From NCBI RefSeq assembly GCF_003711205.1, contig NZ_CP031013.1, forward strand, positions 1,550,001-1,614,000: a DNA stretch of 64,000 nt. Direction: 5' to 3'. This document shows, piece by piece, positions 25,013 to 34,979 of this stretch (within the stretch, counting starts at the first letter, position 1; each line of letters begins with the position of its first letter). Source of the DNA: Polaromonas sp. SP1. Lineage in GTDB: Bacteria > Pseudomonadota > Gammaproteobacteria > Burkholderiales > Burkholderiaceae_C. Made by a program: the position numbers and the translations under genes. The notes under the pieces are model-generated. The model did not search any database. It was not told the origin of the DNA and saw only the letters and a list, made by a program, of their open reading frames with translations.

Positions 25013-26061
25013 AACACCTTGATGCGCTCGGGCAGCAGCTTCAGCGGCAGTGACGAGCCGATCTGCAGCGACTGCTCAGACAGGAAATTGAGCGAGAGAT
25101 ACACCGTGAGCTTGTGGCCGCCCAGCGCGGGCGAGGCCACATGTACATGGCAGAAGGAGCCCAGGAACTCGATCTTCTCGATGGTGGCGTCAAATACGTG
25201 CGCGTCGCCGGCGGCAATCGGCCGGGCCAGCACGTCTTCGGGCCGCAAATAAATCTTGGCGTCGCGGTCGGCGCCGTCGCAGGGCAGGCAGAGCGCGCCG
25301 AACTTCATTTCGCCGCCGCTCACGCGCACCGGCATCACATTGACCTTGCCGACAAAGTCAGCGACGAAAGGCGAAGCCGGCTCGCGGTAAATCTCCATCG
25401 GCGTGCCGACCTGCTCGATCAGGCCGTGGTTCATCACCACAATGCGGTCGGCCACGCTCAGCGCTTCTTCCTGGTCGTGCGTCACCATGATGGTGGTCAC
25501 GCCCAGCTTTTGCTGCAGTGCGCGAATCTCCTGGCGCAGCCGTACCCGCTCCAGCGCATCCAGCGCCGACAGCGGCTCATCCAGCAACAGCAACCCGGGC
25601 GAAGTGGCCAGCGCCCGCGCCAGCGCAATCCGCTGCTGCTGGCCGCCCGACAACTGGCTGGGGTACTTCGCTTCGCTGCCCGGCAGGCCCACCAGCTTGA
25701 CCAGTTCAGTCACCCGTTTGGCCGCTTCGGCCCTGGGCGTCTTGCGATTCACCAGCCCATACGCTACGTTGTCCGCCACGCTGAGATTGGGAAACAGCGC
25801 ATAACTCTGGAACACGATGCCGTAATCACGCAGCGCCGGCGGCAACAGCGAAATGTCACGCCCGCCCTGGTGCACCTCACCCGAAGTCTGCACCTCCAGC
25901 CCCGCAATGATGCGCAGCAAGGTCGTCTTGCCGCAACCCGACGGACCCAGGAAGCACACAAACTCACCCTTGCGGATGTCCAGGTTGATGTCTTGCAGTG
26001 CGGTGAAGCTGCCGAATTCCTTGCGGATATGGCGCAGGTTCAGAAAAGTGTCGTTGTTCAT
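25009..26061 (-). CDS. phnT: 2-aminoethylphosphonate ABC transporter ATP-binding protein
   Basis: 350 residues from ATG 26061 (MNNDTFLNLRHI). Walker A GPSGCGKTT near residue 38, Q-loop FQSYALFPN, signature LSGGQQQR near 135, Walker B LLLLDEPLSALD, and the H-loop THDQEEA. A C-terminal TOBE-like domain follows (MPVRVSGGEMKFG... YLRPEDV). It energises import through the fused permease. The substrate-binding gene lies 128 bases upstream on the same strand; repeat S2 sits in that gap. Confidence 0.92.
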   Translation of the reverse strand: MNNDTFLNLRHIRKEFGSFTALQDINLDIRKGEFVCFLGPSGCGKTTLLRIIAGLEVQTSGEVHQGGRDISLLPPALRDYGIVFQSYALFPNLSVADNVAYGLVNRKTPRAEAAKRVTELVKLVGLPGSEAKYPSQLSGGQQQRIALARALATSPGLLLLDEPLSALDALERVRLRQEIRALQQKLGVTTIMVTHDQEEALSVADRIVVMNHGLIEQVGTPMEIYREPASPFVADFVGKVNVMPVRVSGGEMKFGALCLPCDGADRDAKIYLRPEDVLARPIAAGDAHVFDATIEKIEFLGSFCHVHVASPALGGHKLTVYLSLNFLSEQSLQIGSSLPLKLLPERIKVF

Positions 26062-26104
26062 TCGTGGGTATTGCCTGGGTACGCCGATACTGAATGCAAG
26101 CAAC

Positions 26105-26189
26105 CAGCGTGGAACCGGCTTTGCCGGGCCACAGCTGGTGCCCCCTTGAGGGGGGATCCGGCTACACGAAGTGAGCCGAGACAGGGGTG
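26105..26189 (+). repeat. Dispersed repeat family S, copy S2
   Basis: GTGGAACCGGCTTTGCCGGGCC, CCCCCTTGAGGGGGG and GGCTACACGAAGTGAGCC in that order, the same blocks as S1 and S3. It separates the substrate-binding gene from the ATPase gene and its hairpins may attenuate read-through, giving more binding protein than transporter. Confidence 0.65.
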
Positions 26190-27239
26190 TTATTTTTTTT
26201 CTGTTTTGGAGTTATAGCGCTTGGTCCACTCGGCCAGAATGCGCTCGCGGTTGTCGGCGGCCCAGTTGAAGTCCATCTTGACCAGGCGCGATTCATAGTC
26301 TTTCGGCACATTGGCCAGCGGTGGCGCCAGGCCCGGCTGTGCCGTGATCGCGAAGTTCTTGCCGTACAACATCATCGCGTCCTTGCTCGAAGCCCAGTCG
26401 GCCAGCTTCTTGGCGGCATCAATTTTCTTGGTGCCCTTGTGGATGGCAAAGGCTTCCAGGTCCCAGCCCAGGCCTTCTTTCGGGAACACGAGATCAATCG
26501 GCGCGCCTTTTGCCTTGTTTGCATTGCCGCGGTATTCAAAGGAGATGCCGGCCAGGAATTCACCGGAGGCGGCCATGTTGCAGGGCTTGGAGCCCGAATG
26601 CGTGTACTGCGCGATGTTTTCGTGCAGCGCGTCCATGTACTTCCAGCCGCCGCCCTTGCCGTCCTTGTCGCCGAAGAGCGTGAGCCAGGCGGTCACGTCA
26701 AAGTAGCCGGTGCCGCTGGAGGCGGGGTTGGGCATGACGATCTGGCCTTTGTAGATGGGCTTGGTGAGGTCCTGCCAGGTCTCGGGCGTGGGGATGTTTT
26801 TCTTCTTGGCTTCGACGGTGTTGAAGCACACCGTCGCGCCCCACACGTCCATGCCGAACCAGGCGGGCACCTTCTTTTTGTCACGGTACTGACTCATGAT
26901 GCCGTCAAGATTGATCGGCGCATAAGGCTCGAGCATGCCCTGTTTGTCGAGCAAGGCCAGGCTGGAGGCCGCCACGCCCATGACGGCGTCGGCCTGCGGG
27001 TTGGATTTTTCGGCGAGCAGCTTGGCGGTGATCACGCCCGTCGAGTCGCGGACCCATTTGAGTTCGATGTCGGGGTGGACCTTGTTGAAGCCTTCCTGGT
27101 AGGCCTTGAGCTGGTCGGTTTCCAGTGCGGTGTACACCAGCAGCTGGGTTTTCTGGGCGAAGGCGCCGGTGGCGGCTGCAAGCAAGCCGAGAAGGGCGAT
27201 GGCCTTTGACAGTGATTTGAGGTGGGTAGCCAGTTGCAT
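26190..27239 (-). CDS. phnS: 2-aminoethylphosphonate ABC transporter substrate-binding protein
   Basis: 349 residues. Sec signal peptide at the N-terminus (hydrophobic AIALLGLLAAATGAFA and then Q), followed by LLVYTALETDQLKAYQ, the start of the iron/2-AEP type binding proteins (family 1/6 type). PASSGTGYFDV near residue 175 is typical for the AEP-specific branch. Periplasmic. First gene of the minus-strand phn transcript, divergent from the GntR gene, with a good promoter overlapping that of the regulator. Confidence 0.9.
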   Translation of the reverse strand: MQLATHLKSLSKAIALLGLLAAATGAFAQKTQLLVYTALETDQLKAYQEGFNKVHPDIELKWVRDSTGVITAKLLAEKSNPQADAVMGVAASSLALLDKQGMLEPYAPINLDGIMSQYRDKKKVPAWFGMDVWGATVCFNTVEAKKKNIPTPETWQDLTKPIYKGQIVMPNPASSGTGYFDVTAWLTLFGDKDGKGGGWKYMDALHENIAQYTHSGSKPCNMAASGEFLAGISFEYRGNANKAKGAPIDLVFPKEGLGWDLEAFAIHKGTKKIDAAKKLADWASSKDAMMLYGKNFAITAQPGLAPPLANVPKDYESRLVKMDFNWAADNRERILAEWTKRYNSKTEKK

Positions 27240-27349
27240 AAAAAATCCTTCTATTGGAGAGACTGCAATGTTGTGACTTGATCGTGTCGGGGTGGTGACA
27301 CTGCGATGACCAACCTGTGTTCAGGCCATATCAACCCAGCTCATTTTTT

Positions 27350-27378
27350 ATTTAACGCCGACCCTCTTATCTTGTCAA
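27350..27378 (-). promoter_or_regulatory. Promoter of phnS
   Basis: On the minus strand TTGACA (27378-27373), 17-base spacer, TTAAAT (27355-27350). The -35 box is one arm of TTGTCAA-N17-TTGACAA, whose other arm is the -35 box of the divergent regulator gene. Confidence 0.6.
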
Positions 27379-27402
27379 TTGTTTATTGCAGATCGTTGAC
27401 AA
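27372..27402. promoter_or_regulatory. Divergent control site for phnS and the GntR gene
   Basis: Perfect 7-bp inverted repeat TTGTCAA (27372-27378) and TTGACAA (27396-27402) separated by 17 bases. It contains two back-to-back -35 boxes. A GntR regulator bound here could control both directions at once. Confidence 0.5.
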
Positions 27403-27430
27403 TCCACTTTTTTGTGCTTCAATTCAGGGC

Positions 27431-29453
<2,023 letters not shown>

Positions 29454-29489
29454 GCCGGGGCCCTCAACGTTCATCCCGAAAGCTGCCGT

Positions 29490-30950
29490 GTGATTGACTC
29501 GTACATCCAGGACCACCAGCTCAATGCCATGCGCCTGGCGGGCCGCAAAGTCGGCGCAGACCGCTCGGGCGACCGGGTCATTGAAGTCTTGAACCCGTTT
29601 ACGGAAAAGCGCATTGGCACCGTGCCCAAGGCCACGCTCGAGGAAGTGCGGGACACCTTCGCCAAAGCGCACGCGTACAAGCCGCAGCTCACGCGCTATG
29701 AACGCGCCGCCATCCTGAACCGCGCGGCCGCCATCATCCAGTCGCGACTGTCCGAGGTCGCCAACCTCATCACCGCAGAAGCAGGCCTGTGCCTCAAAGA
29801 CGCAATCTACGAAGCCGGACGCGTCAGCGACGTTCTGCTCTTCGGTGCAACCGAGGTGCTCAAGGATGACGGCCAGATCTTCAGCTGCGACCTGACGCCG
29901 CACGGCAAGAAGCGCCGCGTTTACACGCACCGCTCGCCGCTGCTGGGTGTCATCACCGCCATCACGCCCTTCAACCACCCGATGAACCAGGTGGCGCACA
30001 AGGTCGTGCCCAGCATTGCGACCAACAACCGGATGGTGCTCAAGCCTTCCGAGAAGGTGCCGTTCTCGGCCATCCTGTTTGCCGACATCCTGTATGAAGC
30101 GGGCCTGCCGCCCGAAATGCTCAGCGTGGTGACGGGCGACCCGCGCGAGATCGCTGACGAGCTGATCACCAACCCGCTGGTCGACCTGGTGACCTTCACC
30201 GGCGGCGTGGCCATCGGCAAGTACATCGCCGCCAAAGCCGGTTACCGCCGTGTGGTGCTGGAGCTGGGCGGCAACGACCCCATCATCGTGATGGAAGATG
30301 CCGACATCGACGAGGCCTCCACGCTGGCCGTGCAGGGCTCCTACAAAAACTCGGGCCAGCGCTGCACCGCCATCAAGCGGCTCATGGTGCATGAAGCGGT
30401 GGCCGGCGAGTTTGTCGAACAGGTGCTGGCCAAGACACTCGCCTGGAAATACGGCGACCCCGCCGACAAGGCCAACGACATGGGCACCGTGATCGACGAG
30501 CCGGCTGCCATGCTGTTTGAGTCGCGCGTGAACGAGGCCGTGGCCCAGGGCGCCAGGCTGCTGGCCGGCAACAAGCGCCGCGGCGCGCTGTACTCGCCTA
30601 CGCTGCTGGACCATGTCTTGCCGCAGATGACCGTCGCGCGTGAAGAAACTTTCGGCCCGGTGTCGCCGGTGATCCGCTTCAAAAGCATTGAGGAAGCCAT
30701 CCAGATCTCCAACGGCACGGCGTACGGTCTTTCAAGCGCGGTGTGCACCAACCGCATGGACTACATCAACCGCTTTGTGAGCGAATTGCACGTCGGCACC
30801 GTCAACGTGCGCGAAGTGCCCGGTTACCGCCTGGAGCTCACGCCCTTCGGCGGCATCAAGGACTCGGGCCTTGGCTATAAAGAAGGCGTGCAGGAGGCGA
30901 TCAAGAGCTTCACCAATCTGAAAACCTATTCCCTCCCCTGGAATGGCTGA
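29490..30950 (+). CDS. phnY: Phosphonoacetaldehyde dehydrogenase
   Basis: 486 residues from GTG 29490, 36 bases after phnA. Aldehyde dehydrogenase core: TPFNHPMNQVAHK near residue 165, ELGGNDPI near 260, NSGQRCTAIKR near 292 with the nucleophile Cys, and EETFGPVSPV near 392. The pattern PGYRLELTPFGGIKDSG at the end fits the PhnY branch, which oxidises phosphonoacetaldehyde to phosphonoacetate with NAD. Order phnA-phnY and the presence of phnW support this over a general ALDH role. Confidence 0.92.
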   Translation: MIDSYIQDHQLNAMRLAGRKVGADRSGDRVIEVLNPFTEKRIGTVPKATLEEVRDTFAKAHAYKPQLTRYERAAILNRAAAIIQSRLSEVANLITAEAGLCLKDAIYEAGRVSDVLLFGATEVLKDDGQIFSCDLTPHGKKRRVYTHRSPLLGVITAITPFNHPMNQVAHKVVPSIATNNRMVLKPSEKVPFSAILFADILYEAGLPPEMLSVVTGDPREIADELITNPLVDLVTFTGGVAIGKYIAAKAGYRRVVLELGGNDPIIVMEDADIDEASTLAVQGSYKNSGQRCTAIKRLMVHEAVAGEFVEQVLAKTLAWKYGDPADKANDMGTVIDEPAAMLFESRVNEAVAQGARLLAGNKRRGALYSPTLLDHVLPQMTVAREETFGPVSPVIRFKSIEEAIQISNGTAYGLSSAVCTNRMDYINRFVSELHVGTVNVREVPGYRLELTPFGGIKDSGLGYKEGVQEAIKSFTNLKTYSLPWNG

Positions 30951-30966
30951 CCTTTGAGGAATTCAC

Positions 30967-31536
30967 GTGCTGAGCTTTGACGACATCGAACACCTCTTTC
31001 AAGAACGCGGCGGCGAACAGTACAGCGGCGAGCCTGTGACCCAGCTGCAGCACGCATTGCAAACCGCGGCGCTGGGCGAGGCCGAAGGCGCGAGCGACGC
31101 GCTGGTCACCGCCGCCTTGCTGCATGACCTCGGCCACCTGCTGCACGATCTGGGCGAGACGCCTTCGCTGCGCGGCGTGGACGATGTGCATCAATACCGC
31201 GCACTGCCTTTCCTGCGCGGCCTGTTCACCGATGAGGTGCTGGACGCGATCAAGCTGCATGTCGACGCCAAGCGCTACCTGTGCGCGGCGCGGCGCGGCT
31301 ACCACTCCAGCCTGTCGGCCGATTCCAAACGCAGCCTGCTGCTGCAGGGCGGCATCTTTACGGCCGAAGAGGCCGCGCGTTTCATCGCCCAGCCCGGCGC
31401 TGAAGATGCGGTGAAGCTGCGCCTGTGGGACGACCTGGCCAAAGACGCGGACAAGGTTACGCCGCCGCTGTCGCACTTCCTGGCGCGGGCGCGGCGTTGC
31501 GCCCTGCCCGCCGCAAGGCCGTCGCTTGCCGCCTGA
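30967..31536 (+). CDS. Phosphonate-associated HD-domain protein (PhnZ/TmpB-like)
   Basis: 189 residues from GTG 30967, 16 bases after phnY. HD metal motifs are in order: HALQTA near residue 30, LLHDLGHLLHD near 52, HVDAKRY near 100 and an Asp in RLWDDLAKD near 150. This is the small HD group tied to phosphonate operons, which includes the mixed-valent di-iron oxygenases PhnZ and TmpB that cut C-P bonds. PhnZ and TmpB need a separate 2-oxoglutarate dioxygenase partner, and none is encoded here. Its role could be a second phosphonate route or a repair step. Confidence 0.82.
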   Translation: MLSFDDIEHLFQERGGEQYSGEPVTQLQHALQTAALGEAEGASDALVTAALLHDLGHLLHDLGETPSLRGVDDVHQYRALPFLRGLFTDEVLDAIKLHVDAKRYLCAARRGYHSSLSADSKRSLLLQGGIFTAEEAARFIAQPGAEDAVKLRLWDDLAKDADKVTPPLSHFLARARRCALPAARPSLAA

Positions 31537-32383
31537 AATCCTGGCCCTGACCTGGCCGGTGCTGTGCGCCGTGTTGTTCGGCGCGCTGCTGCATGCCGGC
31601 TGGAACGCACTGGTCAAGTCCAGCACCGACAAGTCCCTGGACATGGCGGTTATCCACCTCATCGGCTCGGTGCTGGCAGTGCCGCTGGTGCTGCTGGTGG
31701 GCCTGCCGCGTATTGAGGCCTGGCCCTTCATCGGCGCATCCGTGTTGATCCACATCGGCTACTACATCGCCACCACGCAAGCCTACAAACACGGTGACCT
31801 GGGCTTGACTTACCCGCTGATGCGCGGCGTGGCGCCGCTGCTGGTGGCGCTGTCGGCCACCTTGACGCTGGGCGAAACCCTGAGCCCGCTGGCCTGGGCC
31901 GGCATCCTGGGCATCTGCAGCGGTGTGCTGGTGCTGGGCCTGAGCCGCCACGCGCTGCACGCGCGCAAGGCGGTCGGCTTCGCACTCGCCAACGCCGTCA
32001 TCATCGCGGTGTACACCGTCGTTGATGCGCTGGGCGTGCGGGCTTCCGGCAATGCACTGCAATACGTCGCCACTTTGTTTTTGCTTGACGGCTGGCCCTT
32101 CGGCCTGCTGATGCTGGCGCGGCGCGGACGCGCCATGGCGGACTACGCCAAACATCGCTGGCCGGTCGCAACCGGCGGCGCGCTGGCCTCGCTGGGCTCT
32201 TACGGCATTGCCCTCTGGGCCATGACACGCGCGCCGGTCGCCACGGTGGCGGCGCTGCGCGAAACCTCGGTGCTGTTTGCGGTGCTGATCGGCTGCTGGC
32301 TGCTGAAAGAAGCCTTCACTGTGCGCCGGTTTGTCGGCACGTGCGCCATCGTCGGTGGTGTCATGGCTATACGCCTAGCTTGA
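31526..32383 (+). CDS. EamA/DMT-type membrane transporter, phosphonate-associated
   Basis: 285 residues from TTG 31526, overlapping the HD gene by 11 bases. Ten hydrophobic segments in two EamA repeats (LHAGWNALVK in the first; ALRETSVLFAVLIG in the second). Members of this family recur in phosphonate clusters and are recorded as phosphonate-use-associated membrane proteins. Inner membrane; export or import of a phosphonate or of a toxic intermediate is possible. Direction cannot be read from the sequence. Confidence 0.82.
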   Translation: MPPEILALTWPVLCAVLFGALLHAGWNALVKSSTDKSLDMAVIHLIGSVLAVPLVLLVGLPRIEAWPFIGASVLIHIGYYIATTQAYKHGDLGLTYPLMRGVAPLLVALSATLTLGETLSPLAWAGILGICSGVLVLGLSRHALHARKAVGFALANAVIIAVYTVVDALGVRASGNALQYVATLFLLDGWPFGLLMLARRGRAMADYAKHRWPVATGGALASLGSYGIALWAMTRAPVATVAALRETSVLFAVLIGCWLLKEAFTVRRFVGTCAIVGGVMAIRLA

Positions 32384-32416
32384 TCAAAACTTCCAATCTT
32401 CTGTGAGGCATACGCC

Positions 32417-34909
32417 ATGACCACCACGACGCTTCCCAGTCATGCAGAAATCGTGATCGTCGGCGGCGGCATCGCCGGTTGTTCCGTCGCCTACCACCTG
32501 GCCAAGATGGGCAAGACCGACGTGTTGCTGCTCGAGCAGGGCAAGCTCACCAGCGGCACCACCTGGCATGCGGCCGGCCTGGTCGGCCAGATGCGGCCCA
32601 ACCGCAACATGACGCAGATGAGCAAGTACGGCATTGAGCTGTATGCGTCGCTCGAGGCCGAGACGGGCCTGGCCACCGGATGGAAGCAATGCGGCAGCGT
32701 CAACGTGGCGCGCACGCCCGAGCGCATGAAGGTGCTCAAAAAGCAGGTGGCCATGGCCAACAGCTTTGGTGTGGAGTGCCATGAAATCTCGCCGCAGGAA
32801 GCCGGCGACAAATACCCCATCATGCGCACCGACGATTTGCAGGGCGCGATCTGGCTGCCGGGCGACGGCAAGGCCAACCCGGCCGACTTGTGCATGTCGC
32901 TGGCCAAGGGCGCGCGCAACCGCGGCGTGAAGATGGCCGAAGGCATTGAGGTGACGGGCGTCATCATCAAAAACGGCAAGGCCGTCGGCGTGAAGACGGC
33001 GCAGGGCGATGTGCGCTGCGAAGTGGTCGTCAATTGCGCCGGCCAGTGGGCGCGGCAGTTCGGCAAGCTGGCGGGCGTGAATGTGCCGCTGTACTCGGCC
33101 GAGCATTTCTACATCGTCACCGGCAAGATCCCCGGCGTGCATCCCATGCTGCCGGTGATGCGCGACCCGGACGGCTACATCTACTACAAGGAAGAAGTCG
33201 GCGGCCTGGTGATGGGCGGCTTTGAGCCCCAGGCCAAGCCCTGGAAGATGGATCCGATTCCTTCGACCTTCCAGTTCGAGCTGCTGGACGAAGACTGGGA
33301 CCAGTTTGAACCGCTGATGACTGCGGCGATGCACCGCACGCCCTGCCTGGAGACGGCCGAAGTCAAGATGCTGCTCAACGGCCCGGAAAGCTTCACGCCC
33401 GACGGCAACTTCATCCTGGGCGAAGCGCCCGAGCTGCGCAACTATTTCGTCTGTGCCGGTTTCAATTCAGCCGGCATCGCCAACAGCGGCGGTGCGGGCC
33501 GCCTCATGGCCGAATGGATTGTGGGCGGTGAGCCCAGCACCGATTTGTGGGACGTCGATATTCGCCGCTTCGGCAGCTTCACGGGTAACCGCAAGGCGCT
33601 GGCCGAACGCACCGGCGAGACGCTGGGCCTGCACTACGCCATGCGCTGGCCGCGGCAGGAGCTGGAGACAGCGCGGCCGCTGCGGACTTCGCCGCTGTAT
33701 GACATCCTGGCCGCGAAGGGCGCGGAGTTTGGCAGCAAAAATGGGTGGGAGCGGGCGAGCTATTTCAAACCCAACGGACAGGCCAGACCGGCGTACACCT
33801 TGGGCGCGCCGGGCTGGCTGCCGTGGATGATCGAAGAGCAGAAGGCCACGCGCGAAGCGGTGGCGCTGTATGACCAGACCTCCTTCTCCAAGTACCTGCT
33901 GCAAGGCCGCGATGCGCTGGCCGTGCTGCAGCGCCTGTGCGCCAACGAGATGGACGTACCCGCTGGCAAGATGGTCTATACCGCCATGCTCAACGAGCGC
34001 GGCGGTTTTGAAAGCGACCTCACTGTCATGCGCCAAGAAGACATGGCCCCCACGGGCTTCGCCCTGCCCCCCGAGGGGGCGCCGCCGGCTTGGGGCGGCC
34101 CGGCGCCGGCGTACCGCTTCCTCATCATCACCGGCTCCGCACAAACCGTGCGCGACTTCGACTGGATCACGCGGCACATCGGCGAAGCCGAGCACGCGAT
34201 GCTGACCGACGTGTCGGCGATGTATTCGGTGCTGTCGGTGATGGGGCCGAAAGCGCGCGAGCTGCTGGCGCTGGTCAGCCCGGATGATTTGTCGCCCGAG
34301 GCGCTGAAGTTTTCATGGACGAAAGAGATCGACGTGGGCTTTGCCCGCGTGCGCGCCGCCCGCATGAGCTACGTGGGCGGGCCGGGCTTTGAGCTCTACA
34401 CACCGATTGAAATGGCGCGCCATGTTTACCTGGCGCTGATGGAGGCCGGCAAGGCGCTGGGCATTCGCGACGCGGGCTACTACGCGCTGGATGCATTGCG
34501 CATCGAGCAGGGCCGCCGCGCCTGGGGCGCTGAGCTTGGCCCCGACGAAACGCCGTGGGAGGCCGGGCTGGCCTTCAGCGTCAAGCTGGACAAGCCGGCC
34601 GACTTTATCGGCAAGGCCGCGCTGCTCAACTCACAGGGGCTGGCGCTGCGCAAGAAGCTGGTCACGCTCGTGTTCGACACGCCCGAAGCGTTTGCCTGGG
34701 GCGGCGAGGCGATTGTGCTGGGTGGGCAAACGGTGGGCGAAATCTCGTCGGTCGGCTGGAGCCCGCTGGCCGGCGCCTGCGTGGCGCTGGGCTATGTGCG
34801 CGGCCACAGCGCCAACCACCCGCACGCTGGAACGCCGGCAGACATCGAGCTGTGGGGCGAGCGCGTGGGCGTGAAGCTTTACGACAGGTGGCCGCCGGCC
34901 AAACCCTGA
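32417..34909 (+). CDS. FAD/GcvT-domain N-methyl amine dehydrogenase (dimethylglycine-dehydrogenase-like)
   Basis: 830 residues. N-terminal DAO-type FAD domain (VIVGGGIAGCSVAYHL) with TSGTTWHAAGL, where the His is a flavin-linkage site in dimethylglycine dehydrogenases, then a linker and a C-terminal folate-binding GcvT domain (ALRIEQGRRAWG near residue 700; GFARVRAARMSYVGG near 640). It would demethylate an N-methyl amine and pass the carbon to tetrahydrofolate. Starts 33 bases after the EamA gene, so probably in the phn transcript. About 20 residues near 544-564 (PTGFALPPEGAPPAWGGPAP) are encoded by an S-family repeat insert. Confidence 0.87.
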   Translation: MTTTTLPSHAEIVIVGGGIAGCSVAYHLAKMGKTDVLLLEQGKLTSGTTWHAAGLVGQMRPNRNMTQMSKYGIELYASLEAETGLATGWKQCGSVNVARTPERMKVLKKQVAMANSFGVECHEISPQEAGDKYPIMRTDDLQGAIWLPGDGKANPADLCMSLAKGARNRGVKMAEGIEVTGVIIKNGKAVGVKTAQGDVRCEVVVNCAGQWARQFGKLAGVNVPLYSAEHFYIVTGKIPGVHPMLPVMRDPDGYIYYKEEVGGLVMGGFEPQAKPWKMDPIPSTFQFELLDEDWDQFEPLMTAAMHRTPCLETAEVKMLLNGPESFTPDGNFILGEAPELRNYFVCAGFNSAGIANSGGAGRLMAEWIVGGEPSTDLWDVDIRRFGSFTGNRKALAERTGETLGLHYAMRWPRQELETARPLRTSPLYDILAAKGAEFGSKNGWERASYFKPNGQARPAYTLGAPGWLPWMIEEQKATREAVALYDQTSFSKYLLQGRDALAVLQRLCANEMDVPAGKMVYTAMLNERGGFESDLTVMRQEDMAPTGFALPPEGAPPAWGGPAPAYRFLIITGSAQTVRDFDWITRHIGEAEHAMLTDVSAMYSVLSVMGPKARELLALVSPDDLSPEALKFSWTKEIDVGFARVRAARMSYVGGPGFELYTPIEMARHVYLALMEAGKALGIRDAGYYALDALRIEQGRRAWGAELGPDETPWEAGLAFSVKLDKPADFIGKAALLNSQGLALRKKLVTLVFDTPEAFAWGGEAIVLGGQTVGEISSVGWSPLAGACVALGYVRGHSANHPHAGTPADIELWGERVGVKLYDRWPPAKP
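34044..34115. repeat. S-family element translated in frame inside the dehydrogenase gene (S4)
   Basis: GGGCTTCGCCCTGCC, then CCCCCGAGGGGGC and CGGCTTGGGGCGGCCCGGC resemble the hairpin core of the S repeats (compare 5821-5860 and 36590-36610). The protein gains a Pro/Gly/Ala-rich stretch between MRQEDM and YRFLIITG, a place where the family usually runs straight through. The frame is kept. Confidence 0.55.
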
Positions 34910-34912
34910 TTT

Positions 34913-34970
34913 GCTATTGTTTTGATAGCTAACAGCCAAGACGGCGACTGGGCTGCAGGCATTTTTTGCT
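34913..34970 (-). repeat. Dispersed repeat family R, copy R5 (inverted)
   Basis: GCTATTGTTTTGATAGCTAACAGCC then ACTGGGCTGCAGGCA and a T-rich end; the reverse layout of R6. It fills the 70-base gap between the convergent dehydrogenase and histidine kinase genes. Confidence 0.65.
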
Positions 34971-34979
34971 TGAATTTGG

